In this document: positions 1-11,090 of the stretch, piece after piece
Layout: each line of letters begins with the position of its first letter
Position numbering within the stretch: position 1 is the stretch's first letter
DNA from: Brachypterus glaber
Taxonomy: Eukaryota > Arthropoda > Insecta > Coleoptera > Kateretidae
Reading direction: 5' to 3'
Assembly: GCA_958510825.1 (NCBI GenBank)
Contig: OY294044.1
Span: 99,114,893 to 99,178,892, forward strand
DNA length: 64,000 nt
The notes under the pieces: generated by a model
What the model saw: the letters and a program-made list of their open reading frames with translations, nothing else
Told to the model about the DNA's origin: nothing
Databases searched by the model: none
Position numbers and translations under genes: made by a program

Positions 1-360
1 GCAGCAACTTTTGAGCCAGAGCGTTTTCGATTTCGCAAATCGGAATTTTTTGACACACCCTATTACTCAAAAAAATGTTTTTTTACCTTTCTAAAAAAGT
101 GTATCTTTTACGATTTTCTTTCAAATGGAAATTGATTTCTTATCAGGTATGTTTTAGTCCAAAAAATGTAGGGGTCCACGAAATTTTTATTTTAAATCGC
201 CCAGGTGAACCGTGCTGATTTATTTAATCATCTCGATATTTAGATAAGGGACTATTATGCCGATAGCTCAAAATTACCAAAAATACAGCGGCTTGTTTTA
301 TCTTTTCTTTTTTAGGAAATAATCTTAAAATATACTCCTCCACCTAATGATTTAAACTAC
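1..360. other. AT-rich DNA without a recognised feature
   Basis: No open reading frame with recognisable protein content and no clear inverted or tandem repeat was seen here. Confidence 0.5.
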
Positions 361-545
361 ATAACTGCAAGCAGCTGTTGTTATAGTAATTTTGCTTTTA
401 AGCAAATGTTTTTAACTTTTTATAATAAATTATTAAATTTCAAAGCAAGCAAATATTTTTTTACTTTTTATAATGAATTATTAAGTTTTAAAGTTTTAAA
501 AATTTTCTAAGCAAAATTAACAAAAACACAGCTACTTGCAGTTTA
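361..545. mobile_element. Palindromic MITE-like element
   Basis: The ends form an imperfect inverted repeat of about 35 bp (left ACTGCAAGCAGCTG, right CAGCTACTTGCAGT). Internally, a segment of about 45 bp is directly duplicated (AAGCAAATRTTTTT, then a stretch ending in AATTATTAAATTT or AATTATTAAGTTT). The size and end symmetry suggest a non-autonomous DNA transposon. No target-site duplication is certain. Confidence 0.5.
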
Positions 546-550
546 GCCGG

Positions 551-613
551 TATTCTCTTCGTTATATCCAAATCACACATTCTTGAATTAAGACAATATA
601 TTTTTCTGTGTAA
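551..613. repeat. Solo end of the MITE family seen at 33441-33679
   Basis: TATTCTCTTCGTTATATCC, then AAATCACACAT and TTTTTCTGTGTA, match the right arm of the complete palindromic element at 33441-33679. The other arm is not present nearby, so this is a truncated copy. Confidence 0.6.
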
Positions 614-2078
614 CTCAAAAATACATTTTTGTTTCTCGAACTATTTCATTAAAAAAAACCTTTAGTATCGTTGAAAAATTCGCACCATCTGTTCCAGAAT
701 CTATCTGCTCTGTGATTTTTTTATTCTACAACAAAGCGTACAGATTCTAAAACAAAAAATGAGATAAAATGTTCTTTTTTATTTTCTTATTTAATATTGT
801 TAAATTTGTTCTGGTAGGGTTTTTATTTTTATAAGGTTGTATTCTTTTTAAAATCCTAACAACTTTTAAATCCTCCTAAAAGCTCGTATATTTTAAGAAA
901 TATCTAATTCTATAAGACTAAAAATAGCTGAATTTTATTTCTGTACTCACCTTTTTTTTAATTTTTTACAGCTGAACTTTCTTCTGCCCTAAACTTATTG
1001 TGAAATGCCTCGGGGACTGACTGACTGTATATTTTCAGGGCCAGACATAAGGGGCTGTGACACCCCTATCAATTTTTTTTTTCAATTTGACAAATCTTTG
1101 GATTAATTTGCCTAAGGTAAAGCTGTTTTTAGAATCTTCTGCCAGTGGTAGAGGCAAAGATCTTCTAAAGCTTTATGCGAGTTGATAAAATTATTTAAGG
1201 AGTTTTGGACTTTTGATCATTATTCGGAATTTTTACCAGTCACCCAAGAAATTGCTTAAATCCAGCTCTGCATATTTTTTTGTTCAAGACCCATTTTTAT
1301 TAGTTAACATAAAAACAATTTTTTTTTGTGTATACAAAACGCATAATGCCGGAGGGCAATTATTGCTAGTTAAAAAAATCTTTATTTTATTTTTCAACAG
1401 TACTTAAAAAAAATCCTGTAGGTACAGTTGAATCCGAAAAAAAAAACTAGATTGAAAATTTGGTTGCGTAAATTCAATAATTACAATACAAACAAAGCCG
1501 TTGTCATGTTGACAATATTTGTCAAAATTACTTATAATAATTATAAAGTAATTAGAAATGCGTTAAAAAATGTTACATCTCAAACTATTAGTATATTGGA
1601 AGCAGGATGTAAGGAAGTGATTGTGGCTAGTGATCTCTATAGAGACTTTTAATTGTGGCAAGGTTATTTGGTGTTTCGGAGAGTTGTGTTAAGATCATAG
1701 AAAAAAGAATAATAATGGTGAAAATTGAAGAAAAAATAGTGTGCAGACTCGGTAAAAAAGAAGATATCAAATGAAATACAGGATGAAAATTTACTTAATT
1801 ATTTGAGAGAATACCATTTACAAGAAGCGGTGCATGCTATAAACAATATAAATTTTCCTGGGTCAAAAACCATCGGCCGTCACCGCATCGATAGTTCTAA
1901 GATTAAAAAAGCGAAAAAAAACCTTCGAAAAAACCTTTTTTTAAACGAAAATCATAACTTTCATAAATTATATGTTTAGTTAGCAGAGTTCAAATTTTTA
2001 TTTTTTCATAAGATTTACTAAATATTGTGTTTTAATTTTTGATTTTATCAAATATTCTAATTGTTTTTTCAGTTTATT
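614..2078. other. AT-rich stretch with no supported gene
   Basis: Short open frames at 1213-1407 and 1428-1652 (64 and 74 codons) have lysine/asparagine-rich composition and no motif I recognise. The segment around 1740-1880 reads like decayed coding DNA but contains stops. Nothing firm can be called. Confidence 0.4.
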
Positions 2079-2103
2079 ATTTATTATTATTATTATTATT
2101 ATT
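2079..2103. repeat. (TTA)n microsatellite
   Basis: About eight uninterrupted TTA units. Confidence 0.85.
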
Positions 2104-2458
2104 TTAATATTCGACATTCGCATGCATTTTCTGTAATTAACTTTGAAAAAACTGACAATTAATTGTCAAATTAATCTAACCTATTTCTTAAAATCTTACT
2201 TAAACTATAAAATAATTAGTAAAATTGACATTTTAGCATATTTAAATCTTGCGTTTTTTGTGAGTCCAACTGTACTATGTAGGTATTTATTTTAAAAATA
2301 TAGTTTTTTAAACCTTCCCGCTTGTAAACAATCTTTAAATTACTATAGCAACGAAAGATACGCTTGCGTCGTAAGTAATTGACAAGGCCCAATTTAGACA
2401 ACCGTAAAACGTTGACATGTGCCATTAACGAGAACAAAACAATGATTTATTCTTCTAA

Positions 2459-2593
2459 GGGCCACTTGCACCAAATTTTGGTACGGGATTAACTCAGCTA
2501 AACCGAGTTTAAGTTAAAAATGCTGCGTTCTGATTGGCCATCCGTCAATTTAATCCAAGTTTAAAGTTAAACCATCATTGGTGCAAGTGGCCC
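2459..2593. mobile_element. PIF/Harbinger-like MITE
   Basis: A clean 135-bp element with matching 16-bp terminal inverted repeats GGGCCACTTGCACCAA and TTGGTGCAAGTGGCCC. It is flanked on both sides by TAA (2456-2458 and 2594-2596), a 3-bp target duplication of the TWA type used by PIF/Harbinger transposases. The interior is non-coding and partly palindromic (AAACCGAGTTTAAG against AGTTTAAAGTTAAACC). The superfamily is inferred from the duplication length and TIR style. Confidence 0.8.
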
Positions 2594-3084
2594 TAAATCA
2601 TTGGAATAAAAGAGATTTCATAAGCAAAATTTGTTTCTACAGGAATAATTTTTATGCAAAAGTGTTTTTAGTAACACCTTAATCAATTCTCGTTTTTTTT
2701 TTTTACAAAACATCATGGAAACAAAGCAAGTAAACAGAAATTATAAATATGAAATACTTTGTAAAACTTAGCGTTTTTAGGTATCCAGTTTATAAGAAAC
2801 AAGTTATTTTGATAGTATACGACACAAGCACAAGTCAAAAGCTTATTTGGGGTTCTCCATGCTTATGTAATATTTTTCAAGGAATAAACTATAATATAAC
2901 TATAAACATTATATTGGAATTTCCGTATTTGGGGAATAATGGTTGTTTTTTATATTATAGTTTGTAGCAGAAAATAAAACATTCGCCTCGAGGGACCAAT
3001 GTGTAAATGGACGATGTTTGGTATTTTAAAATAAAATATATTTTCTTCTAAAATTTATTTATTGACAATATTTTATTACAGCAT

Positions 3085-3334
3085 ATATTGTCGTGTTACT
3101 TTGTATCTCCAAAACATAAATTTTCGGTTCTTTGCACTAATCAGTTCTGAAAATGAGAGTCATGAGTTATTTATGACTGATGACTGATGACTTCCAAACT
3201 TACAAACTCCAATTAATTATTTCAATTAGTGTATAAACCATGTCATCATGTACAGAGTTGATATCATGATTAGTTCACATAACCGAAAAATATTTTCTTG
3301 GAGGCAAGAGGTTAAGAAAGTAACACGACAATAT
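3085..3334. mobile_element. Short TIR element, TIR ATATTGTCGTGTTAC
   Basis: The 250-bp sequence opens with ATATTGTCGTGTTAC and closes with GTAACACGACAATAT. The inverted match continues inward (GTATCTCC.., TTTTCGGTT.., CTAATCA). The same termini bracket the 1.2-kb element at 35063-36296, so this is probably an internally deleted, non-autonomous member of that family. Confidence 0.75.
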
Positions 3335-3488
3335 GTAAAACAGTTTAATAGTGAAATGTGCTAGATAGCACTTTAGAATATGTTTTTTTTGCTAATTTAA
3401 AATGTTAATTAAAGCCTTGAATTTAAAGTTTTAAATGAAAGAATGTGCAATATAACCTATTTTAAAATTTCAATTTAATAGTTATTTA

Positions 3489-3605
3489 TGGTACTAGTGG
3501 GTAAAATAAGATATTGTCCACGAGAGAATGTTTGACCCACGACGGCCGTAGGCCGAGTGGGTCAATATTCTTGTGTGGACAATATCTATTTGCCCACGTG
3601 TGCCA
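3489..3605. repeat. Long imperfect hairpin at left end of recombinase element
   Basis: The left arm (TGGTACTAGTGGGTAAAATA, then AGATATTGTCCAC, ATTGACCCAC-like) pairs with the right arm (GTGGGTCAATATTC, GTGGACAATATC, TGCCCACGTGTGCCA). The tip is a GC-rich loop GACGGCCGTAGGCCGA, itself partly self-complementary. In AT-rich DNA this is a striking cruciform-prone structure and a candidate recombinase recognition site. Confidence 0.75.
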
Positions 3606-3796
3606 TACAAAATTTTATCCAATACATTTGTAATCATACGAAAATGCGGTTTTTAATAATGCTTTTTTATGTACACGCAATGTTTTATCTCATTACGGCT
3701 GCTGTAATAGCAGGCGGCTATGTTACAAAAAAAAACAATTGCAAGTTTGACAGTTCAAGATTTAATTTTCCGCGTGGCGTCATTTTTAAATTTAAA

Positions 3797-5046
3797 ATGG
3801 ATTTTGGAGAAGAAAATAGTGTTTTTATCCCTGAGGATATCCTGGAAGAAGCTAAAGTAGCTGCTTTTAATACACTACCGCCGAAATCAAAGGAAAAATA
3901 TGAACACGAGTATAAAATTTTCGATAACTGGAGAAATTTGAAAAACATAAAAGGTTTAAATGAGGATGTTCTGCTTGCATACTTTTTGCATTTATCAAAG
4001 TCATTACAATCGAGTTCAATGTGGTGCAAATACTCAAAATTAAAGGCAACTATAAAAATCTTTGAGGATATAGATATTTCGAGGTAAAACATACTTATTT
4101 TTGTGATTTATTTTCTAAGTTTGTATATTTTAGGTTTACAAAGCTCACAGCTTTTTTAAAAGGTAAAAGCAGGGATTACAAGCCCAAAAAGGCTAGAATT
4201 TTAGAACGGGAAAATATAGTAAGATTTTTGGTGGATGCGCCAGACAGTCAGTATCTCCTGATGAAGATAGCTCTGATTATTGCAATATCAGGGGCATGTC
4301 GTTGTGATGAGCTAACAAAACTGACAACTGCTGATATTGAAGACAAGGGAGCATATTTATACATCAAAATTCCAGATTCTAAAACCAACAAGCCACGTAG
4401 TTTTGCTGTTATTGAAGAAGGATTTCCAGTAAACCCATTACAATTATACAAAAAATATGTATCCCTTAGGCCCAAAAATCCTAAAACAGATAGGTTTTTT
4501 CTATGTTACAGAGACCAGAAGTGTATATGCCAGCCAGTTGGCATTAACACTCTTTCTAAGATACCATTTCATATCGCAAGATATTTAAACTTACCAAATT
4601 CTTCCGATTACACTGGTCACTGCTTTAGACGTTCCTCAGCAACATTGTTGGCTGATGGAGGAGCTGATATTATGGAAATTAAACGCCATGGAGCTTGGAA
4701 AAACAACAATGTTGCTGAGGGGTACATAGAGGATTCTATTAAGAACAAAATTGAAATTGCAAGAAAGATATCAGGAGCAAAAACATCTACTGTGGTTCGT
4801 ACTCCTGTCCACATTCCTGCCACTGATGTCATTGCTTCAACATCAGCCACTGAAAGTGCTCCTGCCACTATTTCAGTCCCTCCTCCTCCTCCTCCTATTA
4901 ATATATACTCCTCATCCAGACCGACAAGCCCCATTAATGTTACAGTGAACAATGCCTTAACTAAGGCCTTGGAAGGTCAGTTTGGGGGTATACACTTCCA
5001 CGGACCCATCCAAAACATTAACATATATAAAAAAGAAACTGAATAG
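3797..5046 (+). CDS. Crypton-type tyrosine recombinase, two exons
   Basis: Predicted DNA strand-exchange enzyme of the tyrosine recombinase superfamily, encoded as join(3797..4083, 4134..5046), 399 aa. Residues 1-96 resemble a SAM-like core-binding domain (helical, KYEHEYKIFDNW and a SMWCKYSKLKATIKIF helix). Residues about 120-305 form the catalytic domain, with Arg152 in SGACRCDEL, a lysine near 179 in DSKTNKPRSF, His258-x-x-Arg261 in GHCFRRSSATLLA, His281/Trp284 in KRHGAWKNNNVAEGYI, and the nucleophile Tyr293. All catalytic residues are present. The C-terminal tail has a hexaproline run and Ser/Thr-rich low complexity. The start at 3797 (MDFGEENS) was chosen because upstream in-frame sequence overlaps the terminal hairpin. 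The exon junction restores an Arg codon and the frame. I see no frameshift, so it may be recently active. A domesticated recombinase is the alternative. Confidence 0.85.
4084..4133 (+). other. 50-bp intron of the recombinase gene
   Basis: It begins GTAAAAC and ends TATATTTTAG, with a T-rich interior. Removing it joins TCG AG to G TTT ACA in phase 2 and fuses the N-terminal and catalytic domains. Without splicing, exon 1 stops at 4087. Confidence 0.8.
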
Positions 5047-5594
5047 ATTTTACTGTAGTTTTTATACAGTTTTTTGGTAACTTTAAAATTATTTCAATAA
5101 AATATTTTCAATGTTTCATTTATTAATTTAGAACTACCTATTTTGTACGTTTCATCTACTATAGAGGCTATTCTACATCGACCAGTTCGATGTAAAAACT
5201 ATATATTTACAAAAAACGCAAGAAATATAAATATAGTTTATAAATAATAGTCTAAAGACTTCATGACTAAAGTAAATTAAAGTGAATCATTATGTGCTTA
5301 ATATGAAATCGATATTTTTAAATTTTACAATCGATATAAAAGCATCCTTACATCAATAAACATCGAGATTCGATGATGAGTAGGCTTTGGAAAACAAACG
5401 TTTGACATTTCAATTTTAAGGTTATGATAGCAATTTTATTGCTTTCAAAATTTCAACATTGTTACTGTTTATTTTAGCCGTTTGGCTCGTAAGATCAATT
5501 AAATGGGATCCCATGATAAACGCACACACCCCAATCACTAAAAAGTAAGTATTTCATTAAAAAACTGCCTTTTCTAAAAGAGTGGGGTAAAAAT

Positions 5595-5629
5595 ATTGTC
5601 TCACGTTGCTAGGGGAGACGTGAGACAAT
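5595..5629. repeat. Hairpin at right end of recombinase element
   Basis: ATTGTCTCACGT pairs perfectly with ACGTGAGACAAT around an 11-base GC-richer loop. It is preceded by GTGGGGTAAAAAT, the counterpart of GTGGGTAAAAT at the left-end hairpin. Confidence 0.7.
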
Positions 5630-5700
5630 TTATAAACATTGAATAATATGTCAATTTCCTTAGGTAAGTTGACGACAGTAATCTAAGTCTTTATATTGAT

Positions 5701-5714
5701 GTATTGGATAAAAT
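5701..5714. repeat. Terminal inverted motif GTATTGGATAAAAT
   Basis: Exact reverse complement of ATTTTATCCAATAC at 3612-3625. The two bracket the recombinase gene at a distance of about 2.1 kb. The motif recurs inverted at 5982-5993 and 6178-6191. Confidence 0.65.
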
Positions 5715-5874
5715 ATATTATTACCTTTAGCTTAAACGATTATTAGCTAGTATCACTAAATTATACTTAAAAACTATTTCATTAATATTGAGCCGGTGAA
5801 CGATGCTTTAAATTATTTTCCTTCTTAAATTAATTTGTTAATTAAATAAAATAATTTTACAAGTTATTAGAAAA

Positions 5875-6191
5875 TAGTTATTTATGGTACTAGTGGGTAA
5901 AGTAAGATATTGCCCATGAGAAAGTTAACCTGCGAGGCGTCAGCCAAGCAGGTTAATTTTCGAGTTTAGTGCTATACAAGGTTTTATCCAATAAATAGCT
6001 TAGAAATTCATATTTTTATTAAAAATGTTAATTACATTTACAAGAAAATAATTTGACAAGTGACAGTTGAGTGGGTAAAATAAATAATTATCCACTCAAT
6101 AAAGTAAAAGCCACGCGGGGGTTATTATTGAGTTTATCTATTTAAAATAAAGCTGGTAATTGTCTCATTATCTGTATGTATTGGATAAAAT
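5875..6191 (+). mobile_element. Non-autonomous derivative of the recombinase element
   Basis: It starts with the same sequence as the full element (AATAGTTATTTATGGTAC, then TAGTGGGTAAARTAAGATATT). It forms a hairpin at 5885-5977 with tip GCGAGGCGTCAGCCAAGC, and has TTTTATCCAATA at 5982-5993. A second, weaker hairpin follows GTGGGTAAAATAAATAATT near 6072, and the unit ends with TGTATTGGATAAAAT. It therefore has both end modules but no coding sequence: a MITE-like or deletion derivative placed in direct orientation 160 bp downstream of the parent. Confidence 0.6.
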
Positions 6192-7469
6192 GGATTATAC
6201 AATTTTATAATAGTATGTAAAAGTTTCTGAGTAACAAGAAACAACATATTTAGGCTCAGAATTAATATAAGTAGTGTTAACAGTGTTATCACTTCAATCA
6301 ATTGTTAACTTTTGGTTAGAAAATCAACACTATATTTAACTGCAATAGTATAATAAGTATAGCCTTTACTTTAATCGTTGATAAACTTTTTGGTTAAGTT
6401 ACCAACATAATTATTACTTAATATACTAAAAAGATTACTAACGTTTGCAGATACGATCGAAATAATGGCTGTAAGATTAAAATATTTTTCAAAGTTAAAA
6501 AAAAGTTACCATGTGGTTTTATTGTTATTATTTTTATTTAGAATCTTATAATTAGTGATTACAAATTAAAATTTATTATAAAAGTGAGTAAACTACTATA
6601 TATTATGGAAAATGCATGCTATAAAGAAAAATCATAACTATTATTCTAAAAAAAATCAAGCAACTTGGATTAACGACACTAGATTAGTTAAGTCTAGTCC
6701 ACTTTCTAACAGGAATTGTAAGCTGACAAATGGCAATCACGTTGACATGGGTTATTTACTTTATATGAAATATATGATTCGTATTTAATTTTAAGTACGT
6801 TTGTTTTATGTACTATATCCCATTTTCTTTTAGTCATTAAAGAAACTACAAATAGACAGAAAAATCTTTGGAAAATTTAAATTATTCTTTAGCTTAGTTA
6901 AAATAAGAAAAGATAAACATTATTGCTCTTTAAATGTTTACAAATTACAAGTAAAACTCAGATAAAAGATACATAAAAGCATTTACAAGTTACAGTTCTT
7001 CACTATTTATTCGGTAATAACTTAGTTTGAGAGAATTTTGAGCAAACTCGTAGCTTTTCTAAATCATATTTAACAACCTAAGTGCCGTGATTAAATTTTC
7101 TTCCCAACATGTAGTTACAATTATATGCATTAAGTATACTAAAAGCTTGATTCTGTTTACAAATTATACTGCTTTAACGCGGGTAATAATAATAAATCTT
7201 AAATAATATTTCGATATCAAAATAGTAGGTTATCTAAATAAAATTAAAAAGCAATTTGACCTTGCCCTTTATCAAAATAAATGGCATGTAATTGTCTATT
7301 TTATTAAAAGCAGTAGATTATGTAAGTAAACAAACTATGGTTACAGGGATTTTAGTCATCCTACATTCTTGTAGTGACAAAACCACCAATCTAGTGTCCT
7401 TAACTTGGACCCTATAATGCAATTAAGTGTATATTATTTATAATTTTTATATCGTCTTCAAGATTTTAT
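6192..7469. other. AT-rich non-coding stretch
   Basis: No coding sequence was seen. CGACACTAGATTAGTT near 6674 and AATCTAGTGTCC near 7387 are inverted relative to each other and might be ends of a decayed element of about 0.7 kb, but the interior arms do not match convincingly. Confidence 0.4.
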
Positions 7470-7582
7470 TATGTGTGCTGTAATTAGGGTTTTAGGGCAT
7501 CAAAACAAGATATGTGTGATTTTTTAATTACACAAATCTTGTTTTGATGTCCTTAAACATACAACTCTAATATCAGCACATA
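7470..7582. repeat. Near-perfect 113-bp palindrome
   Basis: The arms are TATGTGTGCTG.., GGCATCAAAACAAGAT.. and ATCTTGTTTTGATGTCC.., CAGCACATA. The interior loop is short and T-rich. It is probably a MITE; no coding content. Confidence 0.65.
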
Positions 7583-7682
7583 TATGAGGGATTCAGAGCA
7601 GAAGTAGATCAAGTCCTTATAAACCCCTCATATATTTTAAACCTTAGGTATTTATAAATACAAATATACCTATACTTTTATT

Positions 7683-7896
7683 GAAAAAGGACCAATATCC
7701 TGATAAGGTCAATTCTAAACACAAAGTAGTACTATATTAGTACTTATTTTTGACAAAGGTGATAGCTTTAGCACTAAACGACTTCATTTCAATTAAATTT
7801 TGACAAATCTTTTCTAAGATTTAATTCAAGCCTTTAATAAAGCCGTATTTGAATTACACTTTGTTTAGAATGCCTCTGAAATTGGCCTTTTTTCTA
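7683..7896. repeat. Imperfect inverted repeat, possible MITE
   Basis: TTGAAAAAGGACCAAT.. with TTCTAAACACAAAGT at left is inverted against ACTTTGTTTAGAAT.. and ATTGGCCTTTTTTCTA at right. The interior contains no gene. Confidence 0.45.
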
Positions 7897-8180
7897 TTAA
7901 GGTGCAGATTTAAACTAGTTGATAATCTAGTATCATGGTTTTTCTTAATTTAAAACATTGTAACTACGCAAGAAATTATTTAAAACTTGTTTGCTTAAAA
8001 ATTATAATTTAATAGTTTATTAAAAAAATAAAATTTGGTATACTGGTGTAACAGAACCTAGTAGTGGTAGTATATGGTATACTGGTGTAACTGTACCTAA
8101 CAAAGAATATAAAAAATAGTGTTACATAAAATACGTATGATTTTAAATAAAATATAAACTACCTGCCATTATTATAAAAA
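7897..8180. other. AT-rich stretch with a short duplicated motif
   Basis: GGTATACTGGTGTAAC occurs twice (8037 and 8073 region) about 37 bp apart. Nothing else is seen. Confidence 0.4.
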
Positions 8181-8345
8181 GGCCGGACTGGCCTTACAGA
8201 ATGGCTCGGGCGATTTTTACTCAGACCGGCCTGTCGCGGCCTCTATGGTCTTAGGTGCTCTGTAGTAAATCTTGAGCCACGATATGTATTGAATAAATTG
8301 ACTTGCCGGCCCTTCGACCTGCCATTCGGCCTCCCCGAACGCCCG
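8181..8345. other. GC-rich island of unknown origin
   Basis: This block of about 165 bp is sharply GC-richer than its surroundings and dense in GGCC, CCGG and CGCCCG. AGGCCGGACTGGCC at the left and GACTGGTCAGTCCT at the right are loosely inverted. It has no reading frame of note. It may be a decayed hAT-like or other transposon fragment. Confidence 0.4.
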
Positions 8346-8371
8346 ACTGGTCAGTCCTGCTCTGATCTTAT

Positions 8372-9050
8372 ACAGGGTGATTCAGAAATAAGTTTGGACA
8401 AAATTTTAAGGGGCGATTCTAGGTCCAAAAATATGAAAAAAGGTTGTCATTTTATGTAATTTTTATTTGGTAATTTTAAACAGGGGCGTGCAAAATGAGG
8501 GAGTGATGTCACTTTTTGCCCCAAAGTTTTTTATCTGTAGGTTTTCTGACAGTTTTTCATTAACATATTAATCTTTAATTAAAAATACATAAAAAAAGTT
8601 CTCTTTAACACCATAGAGTCAATCGTTTTCGAGAAAATTGCAATTAAAGAGGCAATTTCACATTCTAAGCATCAAAAAAAAGGAACTAAAAAATGCACGA
8701 ATAAAAATTTTAATGCAGGGCAATTCTATATCAAAAACTATAAAAAAAAGTTTCCATACACAAATAACTACAAATCGCTTTTAAGGGAGCTACGCGTAGC
8801 TACGGTAAAAAGTGTACACTTAAAACTGATTTTCGAACTTAGATGTATAGGAGCTTTTTTTCATAGTTTTTAATGTAGAATTAACCAGCAGTATCGAAAA
8901 TTTTATTGCTGCATATTTTAGTTCTGATTTTTTATGCTCAGAACGTGAAATTACCCCTTTAGTTACAATTTTCTCGAAAACGGTCGACCCCCCATTTTGC
9001 ACGTCCCTGGTTAAAATTACCAAGTAAAAATTACATAAAATGAAAACCTT
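8372..9050. mobile_element. Palindromic TIR element (ACAGGGTGATTCAG end)
   Basis: It starts ACAGGGTGATTCAGAAATAAG. Arms of over 100 bp are inverted: AAGGTTGTCATTTTATGTAA.. with AGGGGCGTGCAAAATG near 8430-8500, against CATTTTGCACGTCCCTGG.. with TTACATAAAATGAAAACCTT near 8990-9050. The terminal sequence matches the better-preserved element at 60513-61244. The right terminus seems lost or displaced; a matching ..CACCCTGT occurs at 9447-9454. Confidence 0.65.
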
Positions 9051-9299
9051 TATAAATTCGTTACTGTGGTTTATAGAGATATTAAATAAAAACTACTTTT
9101 CTGATGTACTATAGGAGAGACCTAGCGATTTGCGGTAGTTTTTTTCCAAAAACAATTATTACTAAAATTAAAAAACAAAAATGAAAGTTAAATTTATCAA
9201 TATCTCAAAACCAAAATTTTTTTTTACTTAGTGCTCTTTACTTGTAAGCCGACGATATTAAATACACTATAAAAATTGTAGATTCATATTATTTAATAA

Positions 9300-11045
9300 T
9301 ACAACAACGTTGTTATCACTATAATAGTTTTTTGAGGAAGGATGATTAATAAAGATGGCGACAATCAGCTGATTCTAATAAATGTTTTACCAAAATACTG
9401 AAAGTAGGCATTTTGGGCTAGAAGTTTTATGTTGTAACAAAGTGGTCACCCTGTATATATTGAGTATTTATATTTTTATTTTAATGGTTATTGAACGTGA
9501 CATAGCATTGTTCTTAACGGGCGGTTTGCTGTTTATTTTTACAGATGCTAATATTATTAGTATTTGGGAAGCTTGCATTTTGTGTAATTGAGGCGTTTAC
9601 ATAAAAAGGGTGTACATTTTTATTAGATTAATTAATTGGTTATTTCGGTTTTCTTAATTAATAAATATGGGAATATCTTTAATGATGTTGTTTTAGATAC
9701 TGGCAATAGTTAGGGATTGTTTGTAAAAATGGTTTTTTCTACTTCGAAGCAATGTCATGAAAATCAATATCAATCAATATGTAGAAGTAGTTTTTTTAAT
9801 CATTTCTCTTAATTAAATTTAAATTCATTTTCAGTAATTTAAAGTAATTCAGTTTATTTTGATCGAAAACTCCTCAGATATTTTCGTTAATAGTTTTATG
9901 ACTGGTATATCGGTATCTCTGGGAAGGGAAATCTTTGCCTGTGTTTAGTTATGGTCAAAAATGGGATTCGGAAATATGTAGTCGTCTAGTTAAGTTGGGT
10001 TTTAGGGGAATTTTAGAATTAACGTAATATGTGAAAATTTAAAGTAAAAAAGTCGCGCGTATAGAAATATCTGAAGGGTAAAGATGCTATTTATTCATAA
10101 TTTTTTTTCATTTCAAATTAAAATATTTTGTTGTTTTTTATTTGTTTTTAACTTTTCATTTTTCTTTGAATTAAATTCTTTTCACTGTTGTTTAATCTTT
10201 TTGTTTTATTGGCAAGATATATTTTAATTAATTTAAAATATATTTGAAGTTTCTTTACCTTTCGCATATCTACAGTTTGTGTTATAAGAAGAAGTCTTCG
10301 CTGGAATAAGAAAGTCAGATAAGTATTAACTAGTAATTAGATTCTTATATTAACATTTGTTATCATATGATATATGATATTGTGATAATATTATGTAATA
10401 TTATTACTGGTGGCACGCTACCCAAATAGCAACTATACAGCTATTTGTATTTGATACGCCTCCAAATAATAGTGTGTGGTTCTAAATTAATGTCTTAGAT
10501 AATTAATATTTTTGGCTTTAATTGGGACCAGCACCCTATTACAATGTGCTTAAGTATACTCAACGATAAGCATGCACATGTACATGTAATTACATATGAT
10601 ATGTAGTTTCTATGTGCACATATATGAATTTAAAATACATCATAGAACACCCACATCACATCTCGTCAACCGTAGAAAGAGACGGGAGTTTTTAAGTATG
10701 GACACGCCCCCCAAACCACGCGGCTGAATTCTCCAGTTGTTAGAGGTACGCGTACCGCCTATCTTTCTTCCTCCGAATACTTTCTCTTTCTTTCTTGTAC
10801 GCAGTCCTTCATATTTCCACGTCTCTTCCTACCAGGATCTGCTAGCCTCTCTGCGCGACAAAGAGTAACCTGATCGGTTAGCAGTTTGCTGTTGTAAATC
10901 AAACAACTGCACTCGTTTATAATAACCGAACACGTTTACTTTTTTGTCGTTGTATTCTATGCAATATAGTGGTTGGCGCATATACAACTATTTATTGTTG
11001 TATACTATAACCTTATTAATTACGCAATTGTTCTATCAGTGTGCA
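9300..11045. repeat. Diverged copy A of a composite repeat (copy B at 25545-26870)
   Basis: Three blocks recur in the same order in copy B: 9300-9440 (ACAACAACGTTGTTATC.., GGATGATTAATAAAGATGGC), 10552-10640 (ACATGTACATGTAATTACAT), and 10895-11045 (CAACTGCACTCGTTT.., AGTGGTTGGCGCATATACAA). Copy A carries about 1.1 kb of extra DNA between the first two blocks and a GC- and CT-rich insert at about 10640-10890 that copy B lacks. No coding sequence is visible, so the class is unknown. Confidence 0.55.
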
Positions 11046-11090
11046 TATGTTACAATTAAGAAAAATTAAACCTCTTGCATAATTAAATAT

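Larger units (their letters stand above)
3476..5714 (+). mobile_element. Crypton-like tyrosine-recombinase element
   Basis: A unit of about 2.2 kb carrying one recombinase gene. Its left end is a 117-bp imperfect hairpin (3489-3605) followed by ATTTTATCCAATAC (3612-3625). Its right end is a second hairpin preceded by GTGGGGTAAAAATATTG (5582-5629), then GTATTGGATAAAAT (5701-5714), the inverted copy of the left motif. The first 45 bp (from AATAGTTATTTATGGTAC) recur almost unchanged at the start of the next unit at 5875. That recurrence defines the left boundary better than the gene alone does. Classification as Crypton rests on the recombinase; the exact termini are inferred. Confidence 0.6.

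Noticed and set aside
1428..1652. Hypothetical gene of 74 codons
   Set aside because: Lys/Asn-rich composition expected of random AT-rich DNA, and no motif.
3718..4092. Minus-strand ORF of 124 codons opposite the recombinase
   Set aside because: It is the antisense shadow of exon 1, with no motif, while the plus strand has a full catalytic domain across the splice.
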